A stretch of DNA of 64,000 nt from Euphorbia lathyris (Eukaryota; Streptophyta; Magnoliopsida; Malpighiales; Euphorbiaceae): positions 26,511,501-26,575,500 of the forward strand of contig NC_088916.1 in the NCBI RefSeq assembly GCF_963576675.1, given 5' to 3'. The position numbers were made by a program, and so were the translations under genes. Below the pieces are notes generated by a model. It was not told where the DNA came from. It worked only from the letters and a program-made list of their open reading frames with translations, and made no database searches. Of the stretch, positions 45,153 to 57,676 are shown piece by piece (position 1 is the first letter of the stretch; every line of letters starts with the position of its first letter).

Positions 45153-48100
45153 ATGCAGGTGAGCCTGAGATGCGTGGAGAAATCAAAACTATGGTATATA
45201 GACAGCGCATGCTCGAGGCACATGACTGGTGATGAAACTCAGTTCATCACACTAGAGCTTAAACGAGGTGGAAGTGTAAGCTTTGGAGACAATAAGAAGG
45301 GTAAGATAGTCGGCTCATGTACTATTGGAGGTAACCCAACTATTGAGTCAGTCTCCTTAGTTAAAGGTCTCAAATACAATCTGCTGAGTGTAGCTCAGCT
45401 TTGCAAGAGCGGCAGAAAGGTTGTATTTGATGATACTCAGTGTCAAATAATCGAGGGAAAAACAAACGAATTGATTTTAACTGCCCCTCATATGGACAAT
45501 GATACATGCTGAGTTTAGAAAAACAGTTTTCTAAAAATATATGCTTAGTGTCTAAAGAGGATAACTCCTGGCTATGGCATAGAAGACTTGGTCATGTAAG
45601 CATGGACCTTCTTGCCAAATTAGCTAGAAAGCAACTAGTTGAGGGATTACCCAAACTTAAATTTGAAAAAGATCAATTGTGTAATGCTTGTCAGCAAGGT
45701 AAACAAACTAAGAAGTCATTTCAAAGTAAAAATATTGTCTCAACCAAGAGACCATTGGAATTACTACACTTGGATATTTTCGGACCTATCCAGCCACTCA
45801 GCTTGGGAGGTAAAAAATTTTCCTTAGTCATTGTAGACGATTTCTCTCGGTACACTTGGATCATCTTGCTGAGCAGCAAGGATGAAACATTTGAGATGTT
45901 CACCACATTGATTAAAAAGCTTGAAAATGACAAAGACCTAAGAGTAGCTCATATTAGAAGTGACAATGGTGGAGAATTCAAAAACCAACAGTTTGATGAA
46001 TTCGTGAAACCAGTGGTATCGACCATAATTTCTCTGCTCCTAGAACACCTCAACAAAATGGGGTTGTTGAAAGGAAGAACAAAACAATTGTCGAAATAGC
46101 TAGGACAATGCTGAGTGAAAATAGGCTTCCAAAGTATTTCTGGGGTGAAGCTTTCCACACAGCATGCTACATTCTAAATAGGGCTTTAGTTAGACCTATT
46201 CTTAAGAAAACCCCATATGAACTTTGGAAAGGACGAAAGCCCAACATTGGCTATTTTCGTGCCTTTGGGTGTAAATGTTTTATACTCAACACAAAAGATA
46301 ATCTTGCAAAATTTGATGCCAAAGCTGACGAAGCGATCTTTTTAGGGTACTCAACTAACAGCAAAGCATATAGCGTATATAATAAACGAACTCAGGTTGT
46401 AGAAGAGTCTGTCCATGTTGAGTTCGATGAAGCTGACCCTGCAGGAAAGTCAACTCAGCTCACTGAAGATGAATCAAGCTCAGCTTCCGCTGATCAAAAT
46501 GGAGCCTCTGAGTCATCAATACAAGGGATGACCAAAGGTAAGCAAGAAATTGAAATAACCTTTGCTGACCAATCTATTCCTGCAGAGATTGTAGAAACAC
46601 CTGTTCCAAACAACTCAACATTACCCAAAGAAATAAAAATTCCAAGAGGACACTCGGAGAAGTCCATTCTTGATGCTGCTGACAACAAACTGATGATAAG
46701 AGATCAGCTTAGGAAGTATCTCAGCAATGTTGCCTTCGTCTCAGTGCATGAGCCAAAGAATTTTGCTGATGCTGAGCACGATGAATATTGGATCAATGCT
46801 ATGCAAGAAGAGCTTGATCAATTCACAAGAAATGAGGTATGAGATTTAGTACCTAAACCTAGGAATCAAAAGACCATAGGAACTAAGTGGGTCTTTAGAA
46901 ATAAACTAGATGAGCTAGGCAACGTAGTCAGAAATAAAGCCCGACTTGTAGCCCAAGGCTATAGTCAACAAGAGGGCATTGACTGCGGTGAAACCTTTGC
47001 ACCCGTTGCTAGGTTAGAAGCTATATGTATACTGTGTGCCTATGCAAGTTTTATGAACTTTAAATTATATCAAATGGATGTTAAGAGTGCATTTCTTAAT
47101 GGTTTTATAAACGAAGAGGTGTATGTTAGTCAGCCTCCAGGGTTTGAAGATCCGAAATTTCCAAACCACGTTTATAAACTCAAAAAGGCCCTATACGGCC
47201 TAAAGCAAGCTCCAAGAGCTTGGTATGAGAGGTTGACCAACTTCCTACTGACCAGGAACTATGTCAGAGGCAAAGCTGACACAACCTTGTTTATTAAGAA
47301 AAAGGGTAAAAATACCCTACTTGCACAAATTTACGTAGATGATATAATTTTTGGTGCTACTGATGATTCTATGTGCAAAGAATTTAGCAAACAGATGCAA
47401 ACTGAGTTTGAAATGTCTATGATGGGCGAACTCAACTTCTTCCTTGGACTTCAAATCAAGCAAGGTAAGAATGACATCTTCATAAGTCAGTCCAAGTACG
47501 CCAAAGAAATGTTAAAGAATTTTGATATGGAAGAATGTAAACCCATATCAACCCCAATGGGTACTGACATGGTCCTTTGTGCTGACGAAAAAGGTAAGTC
47601 AGTAGACAACAAGCTATATCGAGGTATGATAGGCTCTCTACTCTATCTTACTGCCAGTAGACCTGATATTCAGTACTCAGTATGTTATTGCGCAAGATAT
47701 CAAGCTGACCCCAGGGAATCTCACTTAATAGCTGTAAAAAGAATTTTCAGATATTTACAGAGCTCAGTTAATGCAGGTTTATGGTATCCAAATACAAGTG
47801 ACTTCACACTGATTGGATATACTGATGCTGACTATGGATGAGATAAGCTAGAACAAAAAAAACACTTCAGGAGGATGTCAATTCCTAGGAAGCTGTCTGG
47901 TTTCGTGGTTTAGTAAAAAGCAGTCATCAGTAGCCCTGTCAACTGAAGCTGAGTACGTTGCTGCTGGAAGCTGTGTGGCCCAAGTCCTATGGATTAAGCA
48001 ACAACTTGAGGATTATGGCGTCAAAACAGAAACAATAGAATTCAAATGTGACAACAAGAGTGCCATTGACTTATCCAAGAATCAAATCCAACACAGTAGG

Positions 48101-48277
48101 ATGAAGCATGTCAGCATAAGACACCACTTCATCAGAGATCATGTACTCAAGGGTGAGATCAAGCTGACCTGCGTATCAACAAATGAACAGCTTGCGGATA
48201 TCTTTACGAAGCCCTTAGCTCGTGAGCAATTTAACATACTAAGGGAAGCTATCAGTATATCTAATCCTCTTCAATAA
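45153..48277 (+). pseudogene. Element B pol, copy 2
   Basis: Same three frame changes as copy 1 (near 45510, 46010 and 47860) and shared stops near 46840 and 47839. The copy-1 stop at 18748 is a Gly codon (GGA) here, so the RT-side ORF 46108-46842 is longer. The integrase PQQN-V-ER region keeps the Gly that copy 1 has changed (ATGGGG versus ATAGGG). Confidence 0.92.
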
Positions 48278-48782
48278 ATTCTATGTGCTAAATTGAATGT
48301 TGAGTGATTACCATGCTGAGTGATTTGTGATAATTTAGTAACTGTTGCATGTTGAGTTAAGAATGACATGAAATCACCCTAAGCTGAGTAGACATACATG
48401 CTGAGTGATTTTTTCCTAAGCTGAGTTACTAAGTCCACAAACAACTATCCTACGTAAAACTGACTACTCAGAATCACAAACGGTTGATATTCTTCATGCT
48501 GAGTAAAAACCATTTAAAACATTAAATGCTAGCATGCGCATTAATAGCCACCTAGGATAACGTAAGCAATAATGAGAAAACTCATGCGCCGAACGTGTCA
48601 TAAATGCCAGAATCTCTGTTGGTTGATAATCTCGAGGTTAAACGGCTAGTTCAACGAATAGGATCAATTAGCACCTCTATAAATAGTGGAAGTATTCTCA
48701 CTTATCACTCTTTACACTCGAAATCCTTGGTATTCAAATCTTTCTCTCTGAATCCCAGAATCCTATCAAAGAATTCGTAATC
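48278..48782 (+). other. Pol-to-ORF3 spacer and internal promoter of element B, copy 2
   Basis: Same as 20378-20882: clustered GCTGAGT motifs, then TATAAATAG at 48678-48686, 96 nt before the ATG at 48783. Confidence 0.7.
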
Positions 48783-51768
48783 ATGGCAAAACCCCAAAAT
48801 CCTTCCGGTGTCGGAAATAACGATGACCACACCGATGAAAACCCTAAGTCTCCTCCTCAACAAGGTCAGCATGACCTAACTCCAAACAAAAACCCCAAAA
48901 CCGACCTAGCAACCTCTTCAAAGAAAAAGAAGAAGGACAAGTAGCCGAATGAGAAGTTCTTCGTCAAGGTGTACCCAAGCGTCAAGAATCATGAGGTTCT
49001 TAGATGTAGATGGTTCTCCCCAAGCTTCATAACACATGAGCAACCATTTTGTGAATGGATTGCGAAAAACGAATGGACTGGACTCTTTTCTCTGCTGGAA
49101 GAACCTACCCTAGGTTAGTACGTGAATTCTACTCCAACCTCTGTGTTGATGGAAGTGATGCTGACCATCTAGTCACTCACGTTAAAGGTAATAAGCTCAC
49201 CATTACCCTTTCCTATCTCGCAACCTTGCTAAACCTTCCAAACACCGGAAAGGAATTCAGGACCACTAAGGAAAAGCTTGACCACACAGCCACTTTCTGT
49301 AAACCTGCGGGACACAAAGGGGAAATACCCAGCGCGTGCATGGGGAAAAACCAAAAAATGGCGCACTATATACTAACCAACTTCATCTTCCCAAAATTCA
49401 ACGCAGCATCATCCGCTTCAAACTTCGAGCAGTGCTTCATTTGGCATATGCTGACCTACAACCCCCTCAACATGCCTGTATTTCTGGCAGGAGCACTCCA
49501 ACAGAGTACTATCAAGCTCAGGCTGGGTTATCTTATTACCCGAATCCTTGAAGATCACCAAATTGACTTGATAAATGAAACAGAAACGGTGGGAACTGAA
49601 ATTACGGCTGCATTGTTGTTTGGGTTAGTATACAACCAACCTATCAAGCCCAAGAAGGGAAAAGGGGTTATAGAGGCAGCTCAGGGGGAAGCTGAGGGGG
49701 AAGCTCAAGAGGAAGATGATGCTGAGCTACCTCAAGAAGAAAATATCGATGTAGCCGAAGCTGCTGTCCAAACCAAGCGAGAAAAGAAACGCAAGGCAAT
49801 CCAAACCAGCTCAAAGGATGTTGATGTTGTCCCGAAGAAAATTCAGGTTGTCTCTAAGGGCAAAAAAATTGATGCTGACCAAGGTAAGTCAGCAGAGAAA
49901 AGAAAGAGGCAAGATGAGCCTGAGGAGCTAGAAAGTGAGGAAACCCCTCTGAAGAAGAAGAAGAAAACTGCTGATCTGAGTCCAGTTGAAGCTGTTCCTC
50001 TTGGATTTGCGGTTCCTGATGATTCTCACTTTATCAGAAGCTAAGAGATTGACCTTGAGCAAACTCCTACTGATCAAGAAGTAGAAGAACTAAGCAGTGA
50101 TGAAGATCAGCATAATACTGATGAGGATATTGAGCAATATCAAGAAGCTCATACTGAGCATGAACAAACAGGGAGCAAGTTGACAGTCCTGCCGTACAGG
50201 ATGAGATAGGTGAAGCTGAGCTCCCAGAGCAAGAAATGGTCATGGAAGGGCTCGACACTGATCTCGGAATAGAATCATCTCCTGATTCCATTCCTGCTGA
50301 CCCATCACCTCCAAAGACCAGAAAGTTAAGAAGGCTTAAGAAGAAGGCCTACAAATCTCCAGCTATTGACCTCCTGGATGATTCGCCTCCGAGGGATAAA
50401 ATCATGGATCTTACAACTACTCACTTTAAGTTCTTCTCATCACATCTTGAGCCCTCCATATAGGAAAACCAAGCCTCTGTTACTCATACCGAGCAACACG
50501 CCAAGACTCCAGAAAATCCAAACCAAGCCGAGCAAGAACTCGAAGTCCTAGCTGCTCAAGGAGACAAGCAAGCTAAGGAAAATCCTACTCAACCTGAGGT
50601 GCCTCTTCCTGCACCAACTCAAGTCCATATTGAGCAGGTAACTATCTTTGCCGATCCACCTCCTTCCCATCCTATTTTGCAGAACATTGAGCAGTCAGCT
50701 CCTGCTGCTCATCCACATCAAAGTCCAGCTGCTGACCATACTGGCACTTCTACTAAAGGACATCACCAAACACCTCCATATCAAAGTCCAAGTGCTACTA
50801 CAATTCCGGCCACTGAGGTAAATCCTGAGGCACAATTTGCCTATCTCCATGCAACTGAGTCCGGACGTCGCATCATTAACTCGGCTCAACATCTTCTCCA
50901 GGATTTAAATAACTCTCATGCCGATACTGCTGGGTCCGCAAATGCTGAATCACAAGAGTTTTCTTCTGTCACTCAGCTTCTCAATGAGATCAAGAATCTC
51001 AAAGATTTAGTAAGTGTCATGACCTCAGTCCAAACCCAGCAACCCAAGCAAGAATCCTTTGTCAAGCTAACTGAGCTGATATTAATGATAGTGAATCACA
51101 TGAATTCACTTCAAGGACAGATCAATGCCTTACCTACCATCAACACGGGCTATGCTACCTCTGCTGAGTTAGATCATTGCTTTACCAAGTTGTCTTCTGA
51201 GCTGACTGGTACTCGTGATCTTCTCTCTTCATCTTCCGAATGCACGATGGATGAAATTAGTGAAGCTGTCCGTTTTCTGAATCTGAGCAAAGAGGAGATG
51301 GAAACTGATGTGGTCAAAACCAATACTATCCTTCAGACTACTCAGAGCTTATTTAGACATGTGCGTCACACAAATGCCCAGCGTGACATTTACGACAAGG
51401 ATGTGCTTAAAATGTACCATCAATCGTATGCCCAGCTAGCAGAAGCAATATCTTGGCTAACTAAGTCACAGGAATACATGCTCAGCATGATCAGCTCAAC
51501 TATTCGCGTCCCTGGTGCAGTTCTAGATGATGGAGTCCCAGTACTTGATGGGTTATTTGAAAGCACAAAGTGCCCCAAAGCCTATCCAGTCAAGCTGACT
51601 CGTGTTGCTCTTAATGATACCTTCATCCCTCCTCCGCATGATGGTGGCAAAACGGGGGAGAAAAGACAAGCTGATGGAACTCAGCAAGACACAGGTGAAG
51701 CTTCAGGCAGTAAGCAGCGGAAAGAAAAAGGCAAAGGAAAATTGTATCAAGCTGCTCATCAAGCATAA
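48783..51768 (+). pseudogene. Element B third ORF, copy 2 (frameshifted)
   Basis: Starts at ATG 48783 with the shared TAG at 48942. A 1-bp deletion near 49090 (TTTTCTCTGC versus TTTTCGCTTGC, net -1) shifts the frame into the 49055-50044 open stretch. A 7-bp deletion near 50175 shifts it again. Shared stops follow at 50042 and 50461. The C-terminal 389 codons (50599-51768) are open, because copy 2 lacks the stop that copy 1 has at 22869. Domain content is as in copy 1. Confidence 0.8.
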
Positions 51769-52256
51769 GTTAATAGGAAGCAATAGCTTAGTCACTTAGG
51801 ACTTAGCTTACCCTGTATTTATGCTTGATGACTCAAATATATGTTAAGTATCCTTTCATTCAATTTGACTTAACTATATACGATGTTTATTAATTTATGA
51901 TATATGCTGACCTGTCTAAAAATTGAACAAACAAATAACTTCAAATTAAAAATACTCAGTACACACTAACTCTGATACCAAAACTATTCATTATATCAAA
52001 CTGAGTAAACATTGAACTCTTCTGAAAATTGACCTAGGTTCATCTGAAGTGAATCTTAGAAAGTCTAGGATTGAACTAAGTCAGTATAAAACATGAATTC
52101 TCTAATTACTCAGAAAGCTTAGAGTTAAGTTAAGACAATATATGCAATCCTTATGGGGGAGTAATTTTAGAAGAATAAAATGTAATTCAATCATGGGGAA
52201 CTTCAATACTGAGTTCCATAAATTAAATATTTTGCCAACATCAAAATGGGGGAGTT
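51769..52256 (+). other. 3' non-coding region and PPT of element B, copy 2
   Basis: AT-rich; purine tract AAAATGGGGGAGTT abuts the 3' LTR. Confidence 0.65.
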
Positions 52257-53756
52257 TGTTGAAACACCTTTCCACAAGATTTTGATTTGACAAAATCATT
52301 TAAGTTTAATCCATGATTAAGAGACAATTAAATTTAAGTTCTTTGATTTAATTGTACTAATCCGTTTGTTCAATATTGAGTATAAATATGAATGCAAAAA
52401 GAAATAAAGATTAAGACAGGACAAAGTCAGCATGAGAACACAACACAAGCTGAGTGAAGAGCAACTCAGCATAAGAGAAGATAAGCCATCTTCAGAACAA
52501 CAACTTCAGAATAAAGCATGATCAAAGAAGCTGAGTGAAACGAAGCTCAGCACAGAAGAAGTCTGCTCCAAGAAATAGATTCTATAGAACGAAGCTGACC
52601 ATGGAAGCTGAGTGGAAAAAGAACTCAGTATGAGTATTGGTGAAAATCAAAGATAATGATTATCGAAGTGAAGCTGAGTGATCTTCAAGACAGCTTGAAT
52701 GATCCGTTAGCTAAAAGACAAATTCGACAACTGTCTGCACCAATAATAGAAGCCTTGAATTACGCAAAAGCCAAATTCCAAGATGCATGGGTCAACTGTT
52801 CGATGCTATAAGATAAACTGCCGTAAGAAGACAAAGTCTGTAGGAAGAAGACAAGTCTGACGTCTGAAGAATTCAGAAGACAGGATTGGCCTTCACATCT
52901 GAAGCTGACCAGAAGTTTGTCCCCCAAAAGAGCCGTTTTGGACTCAACGAACAAATCAATTACAAATGATTTGTTCCTCACATTTCAACTATAAAAGGGA
53001 CAAAGATATCATTTGGAAGATTGCCGATTCACAGAAAATTACAAGTGAGAAAGATACAAATTAAAAGCACTCAAAAACAAGAAAGAAAACTTACACCAAC
53101 CTTCTATTCTTTGTGTAAATGCTAGATTGATTGTCTGTAATCATCTAAAGTGTTATTTATCTTAAAAGGAACAAGTTTGTGATCAATTGTAATATTGAGA
53201 GTGTGTATGCTGAGTACTTGGTATTAAGTACTTAGTGGTAGAGAAATCTAAGTGCTGGGTTGTAGCGCTTAGTAGGAGTTGAGTAGACGAATAGAGGAAG
53301 GTACTCTTGCATATTCAACTGCCTGTAATTGGTTTGTGCTCTACCTTTAAAGAGCTCAGTATTGGATTCTAAAAGCCCGGAGGATTCTGGGGACTGGACG
53401 TAGGCGGAGAGGCCGAACCAGGATAAGTGATACTGAGTAATTTCTAACTCTCTTAAATATATATATATGAATATGTTGCTTGTTATATTTACTCAGCATA
53501 TAAACTGGTTGAAGCTGACACTGAGTAAATTGGAGTGCTGGGTTGGAAGCTGACCACAAAAGTGTCAATTCCCAACTCTCAAGTGAAACAGTCTTAGTCA
53601 GCATCTGACTAAAGCTGTCTTACATTAAGATCGGCCAAGCTGACCAAAGCTGAGTTAATAAACTCACCAAAATTATTAAGTCAGCAAGATTAATTAGCGA
53701 AAAAGTTATATTAGTTCCTAACCCCCCCCATTGGAACTAATCACACGGGACCAACA
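52257..53756 (+). repeat. 3' LTR of element B copy 2
   Basis: 1500 bp, TG...CA, followed by TSD cttat. Two bp shorter than its copy-1 equivalent at a TA run. Confidence 0.93.
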
Positions 53757-54173
53757 CTTATTAGGTCCAAAAAGCTCATTTTATGAACTTTTTCAATTAG
53801 CTTATTGTTCCATCTCTTTTTATGGATATTTTTACTCCTAATTAATATTCTTTAATCCCAAACAAATGCTTTACAATGTCCTTATTTGTCATTTTACACA
53901 AACATCTATTAGCAATCAGCTAAGTTTTACCAAATAAGTTCATACAATCCGCTAGTTAAATCCGCTAACAAAAAAGGTAATCAGTTAACATCTTATGTAA
54001 TCAGCTATCAACTACTCTGTGCGTTCCACAATACATGTCTTTTAAGGTTAATGCACACTAATTAAGAAATGCAATTAATTTTAAGTAAAAAACTTTGTTA
54101 CCTTTGTATTAATTGCATTCACTAGTAACTTTATCTATTCCCAAAGCAAAAAGTCAACTTAAATAGGGGTATA

Positions 54174-55847
54174 CAGTAAAACCTCTATAAATTAATAATG
54201 TTGGGATCATGGAATTTTATTAATTTAGAGAGTTATTAATTAATCGATAAATTAATAATTATTAATTTATAGAGTGATTTTAATTTTTTTTAAAATAAAG
54301 TTTACTAATTTAAATAAAGTTTTTATCTAAAATCAATGAATAAATAAGATTAAATGTGCATTATATAAGTTAATTGAACTTGTAAGTTCATTGTATTTAT
54401 GTTAAAAATATTCAATGTATCATAGTTAATGAATTACTATATAAATTTATACGGAATGTTGTTTCAAATCATACCAAAAATAGACTTTTTATGAATCTGT
54501 CACAACCAATTTAGAGGAAGCAACCACTGAAGACATTCATAAACTTGAGGGAATGATTGGTCAGCTTGGTTACCGCAATCAATGAATGTCAATCAAATAT
54601 TGGATTATCTAGGCGAAAACAATGAATGCTCAAGTTTAGAAGAAATTTTGTCGAGAAACCAATCACAAGAAAGGAAACAACTATAGCATCATCAACTCTT
54701 TACAAAAAAAAAAAATTACAATTTGACAAGGATACACCGAAACTTTTGAATGCACTGAGAATAGTTAGAGATGAAATTCAACTAGATTTAAATTTCAAGA
54801 AAAAACAAAATACTATAGATTTATATTTTTGCTAAATTATCCTAAGTATGTATATCTATATATATTTCACATATGTATTTGAGAAATTATTAATTTATAG
54901 AGGTAATAATACAATGTATTTATAAAGGTTTGCTCCAGAAAATTATTATCTTATTAATTTATTAAAATCAAGGTTATCAAACCCGGCCCGGCCGGTTCAA
55001 CCGGGTTGAACCGGACCCGGTAGGTATTCCGGTCCGGAAGTGGCCATTTTATTACATCTTAGAAAACCGGTGACCCGACCGGTTGAACCAGCGACCCGAA
55101 AACCCGATCACGGTTTTTACGGTCCAAACGGTTCAATGTTTGTACTGTAACTTTTTAAAAAATAAATAAAAAATTTAGAGTTCAATTAAAATTAACTAAT
55201 CCAATTAAGAAAAAATTAACTTAAATTTCATTTAAAAAAATAATTTTCAAATTATTATTAACGTAGTACTGAAATATTTGTTAATGGTTTGATATTCATG
55301 CTTTCATTTGATTATCAATAAGTCTCTGTCGATGATTGATTTTTGTTTGTTCACAAAGAATAAACCATTAAATTAAATCATGCTTGAATTCAATCATGCT
55401 TGATGGATATGTAGTAAAAAAATATTAATAATATATGTACTGAAATCAAGTTATATTACTATTTAATTTTATATTATATATCATAATATAAAATTTATAA
55501 TCAATCAAGTTAAGTTTTTGTTACATTTAGAATATGCAAGTTATAATTCGTCATGATAATTAAGTTATATATTAGGATATAAAATTCAAATTAACATTTT
55601 TATTGTGTTTGAAGGTGTAAATAAAATTAAAATTATTATTTTTTAAGATTATTTGAACCTCGGTTCAACCCTGGTTAAACCTTAAACCCTTCACCCTTTA
55701 GCTCTTCCGGTTCTTTGACCGGTCCGGTTTTGATAACCATGATTAAAATTGATCATTTTTTTAACTGGCCCAAGTCGGGACCAGAAGAAATTATTATTTT
55801 AAAGAGTTTATTAATTTATCGAGTATTAATTTATAAAGGTTTTACTG
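54174..55847 (+). mobile_element. Pogo/mariner-like DNA transposon, degraded
   Basis: Terminal inverted repeats CAGTAAAACCTCTATAAATT and, reversed, CAGTAAAACCTTTATAAATT, flanked by TA (54172-54173 and 55848-55849). The interior at about 54490-54835 has plus-strand coding remnants, including an open stretch 54626-54835 that ends KKKQNTIDLYF. That resembles C-termini of CENP-B/jerky-like pogo transposases from memory of the family; the match is weak. The DDE core is not visible. It is interrupted by a hAT-type MITE at 54969-55741. Confidence 0.75.
54969..55741. mobile_element. hAT-type MITE nested in the pogo-like element (TSD attaaaat)
   Basis: 773 bp. Ends CAAGGTTATCAAACCCGG and, reversed, CATGGTTATCAAAACCGG, an 18-bp TIR with two mismatches. 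A perfect 8-bp TSD attaaaat lies at 54961-54968 and 55742-55749, as expected for hAT. The subterminal regions are rich in CCGGTTCAACC-like motifs; the centre is AT-rich and non-coding. Confidence 0.8.
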
Positions 55848-55953
55848 TATTTGGTAAAAGTGAATTAATGTGCATAGATTGAAGCAAAATGTCATGCATT
55901 GTGGAACAAAAAAACTTCTCTAGAAAGACATATATTGTGGAACGGAGGGAGTA

Positions 55954-56070
55954 ATAGCTAACAACTAATTGTCAAACAAGGCCAATATATTACTTTTTGC
56001 TTTTTCATGAAATCAATGACTTCTCTAGAAAAATTGGATATCCTGTGACATGTCTCCTTATATTAGGATA
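55954..56070. repeat. End of the hAT-like MITE and unassigned spacer
   Basis: 55954-55982 (GCTAACAACT...CAAGGCC) continues the MITE interrupted at 54013 and ends in a GGCCTTGTTTG-type terminus. The rest shows no feature. Confidence 0.45.
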
Positions 56071-56229
56071 CAGTAAACCTCTATATAGGAATACACTTGG
56101 GACCAGACTATTTGTATAACAATTCGGAGGTTATTACTAAATAGAGTTTGGTAATAGAGGTTATTACCAAGTTGGGACCGAACTTTTTTATAACAAAACA
56201 GATATTATTCCTATATAGAGATTTTACTG
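56071..56229. mobile_element. Small pogo-type MITE (159 bp, TSD TA)
   Basis: CAGTAAACCTCTATATAGG at the left and, reversed, CAGTAAAATCTCTATATAGG at the right, with TA on both sides (56069-56070, 56230-56231). The ends resemble the larger element at 54174-55847, so it is probably a non-autonomous relative. The interior has near-repeats of GGTTATTAC. Confidence 0.8.
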
Positions 56230-56952
56230 TAACATATTCAATCTGAGCAACTATAAGCTTTTAATTGAATCTCTAAAAGATGCTTATTGATGAACATCTT
56301 TTGCATTTGCCAAAAATTGGCTTAGTTTATTGATTATATAAGTGATTTTAGGTCTACACTATGCAATTTTCTTATTAAGATGATACATGATATATAACAA
56401 ACATTTTTTCCTGTCATTTGATAGTTTTTCGTGACAGTTTATCAAATTTCTGTCTTCTAATAACTTAAGTGCAAAAAATCTTAAATTAAGTGTGGTTTTA
56501 TGATGACACATATCCATCATCTCATAAAAACCTGATTTTAACCAAAAAATTTCCATCATTTTCAGATAACACTTCTGAAATTGCACTTTCATTGTTGTGG
56601 TAATAAAAAGTACAATAAATAATCAAATGATCAATTAATTTATAAAATAAGTAAACAAACTATGATTTAGTTAATTTAAAATCTATATTAGAAATTACTA
56701 ACCAAGAGAAAGCGGGACTCTGAGAAACAGAAAATAGGAAAAATATGTGTAGAGTTCACCAGCAAGAGGGAGGACTTCTTTTCTTTCCTTCCTTCTTAGT
56801 GTCCAGTTCAACAGTAAAACAAAAGAAATAGGGATAATGGACGAGAAACAGAAAGAGTGAGAGATGTAAGTTGTTTGAGGGTTGAAACTTGAAATTACAA
56901 AGCTGGATTCCAGCTTTTTAGTTTCTTTTGCCTGTTAAGGCCCATTATGGTG
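56230..56952. other. Unassigned AT-rich sequence
   Basis: No coding sequence, TIR or repeat that I can defend. A 77-codon minus-strand open stretch at 56359-56592 has no recognisable motif and is probably chance. 56700-56880 is purine-rich. Confidence 0.5.
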
Positions 56953-57177
56953 TTGTTTTGGCCTTATCACTGGAAAAAACTGAATTGAACTGAACTCAAC
57001 TAAATGCTACTGAATTAAACTAAAATGAATTTATCTAAATTCTACTGAACTTAACTGAATTCTACTGAACTTAACCGAACTTAATAATAATGATAATATT
57101 AGACTTTAAAATAAATTTAATGATAATATTAGACATTAATAAGCTTATAATAATAATAACAATAATAAATAAAGATA

Positions 57178-57676
57178 GGGTAAAGTTCAAATAAAACCCC
57201 TGTGGTTTCACTAATTTTCAGATAAAGGACTGTGGTTTACTTTTTGTCAAAACAAGGATTGAGGTTTCAAACTTGGATTAATGCTATTAAAACCATCTTT
57301 AACGGCCTGAAAATGAAAATTTTCAAGAATTAAAGTTGTTCAATGTCATATTTTCTATGGAACTGCATTTTCGATTTTCGAAAATCATCTTTTTTGGAAC
57401 TTTCTCTCTCTAAACATTAACTTTCTCTCTCTTTATCAAACATCATCTAAACAATCTCAAAATAAAAAAGTTGAAGAATTAAAGTTGCTTAAAATATTAG
57501 TAGTTCTTAAAATATGTCATTTTTGAAGTCGTCAAAGGTGATTTTAATACTATCAATTGAAAAAGTCCTTATTTTGTTAAAGTTAAAAACCTCAATCCTC
57601 GTTTTGACAAAAAGTAAACCACAGTCCTTTATCTGAAAATTAGTGAAACCACAGGGGTTTTATTTGAACTTTACCC
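57178..57676. mobile_element. Mutator-type MITE 1 (TIR about 77 bp)
   Basis: Starts GGGTAAAGTTCAAATAAAAC and ends in its complement GGTTTTATTTGAACTTTACCC. Inverted repeat extends about 77 bp into each side. The 9-bp flanks ataaagata (57169-57177) and ataaatata (57677-57685) differ by one base, fitting a decayed 9-bp Mutator TSD. No coding capacity. Confidence 0.8.

Larger units (their letters stand above)
41806..53756 (+). mobile_element. SIRE/Maximus-like copia element B, copy 2 (complete, TSD cttat)
   Basis: 5' LTR 41806-43299, internal 43300-52256, 3' LTR 52257-53756. TSD cttat at 41801-41805 and 53757-53761. The 5' LTR carries the same TG-to-TT change as copy 1. The same disrupted coding plan is present, plus copy-specific lesions in gag and ORF3. 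Confidence 0.95.
26119..54008. repeat. Tandem segmental duplication, copy 2 (complete, 27.9 kb)
   Basis: This is the complete unit. It starts inside LINE ORF1 and ends inside a MITE next to a Stowaway-like insertion. It contains a full element A with both LTRs and both TSDs, the LINE remainder and a full element B. The junction 26118/26119 joins MITE sequence directly to LINE coding sequence with no obvious extra bases. An unequal exchange or replication-based duplication is inferred. An assembly artefact is possible but fits poorly with the sharp novel junction and scattered copy-specific mutations. Confidence 0.95.
54015..55951. mobile_element. Stowaway-like MITE (about 260 bp) interrupted by a pogo-like element
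   Basis: Left end CTCTGTGCGTTCCACAATA after TA (54013-54014); right end, read in reverse, CTCCCTCCGTTCCACAATA before TA (55952-55953). TIRs beginning CTCCCTCCGTTCC with a TA TSD mark plant Stowaway/mariner MITEs. Without the insert at 54174-55847 and one TA, about 261 bp remains, a normal Stowaway size. It sits within a few bases of the duplication endpoint at 54008. Confidence 0.8.

Noticed and set aside
26119..54008. Two independent sets of insertions rather than a block duplication
   Set aside because: Identical insertion sites, identical TSDs, identical shared stops and frameshifts and continuous flanking identity rule this out.
54960..55060. CCGG/GGTTCAACC-rich block considered as a tRNA-like B box or a CpG island
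   Set aside because: GGTTCAACC resembles a B box, but no A box or cloverleaf fits, and the block is the subterminal part of a hAT-type MITE.
56359..56592. 77-codon minus-strand open stretch in single-copy DNA
   Set aside because: No recognisable domain, AT-rich composition, no conserved neighbour.
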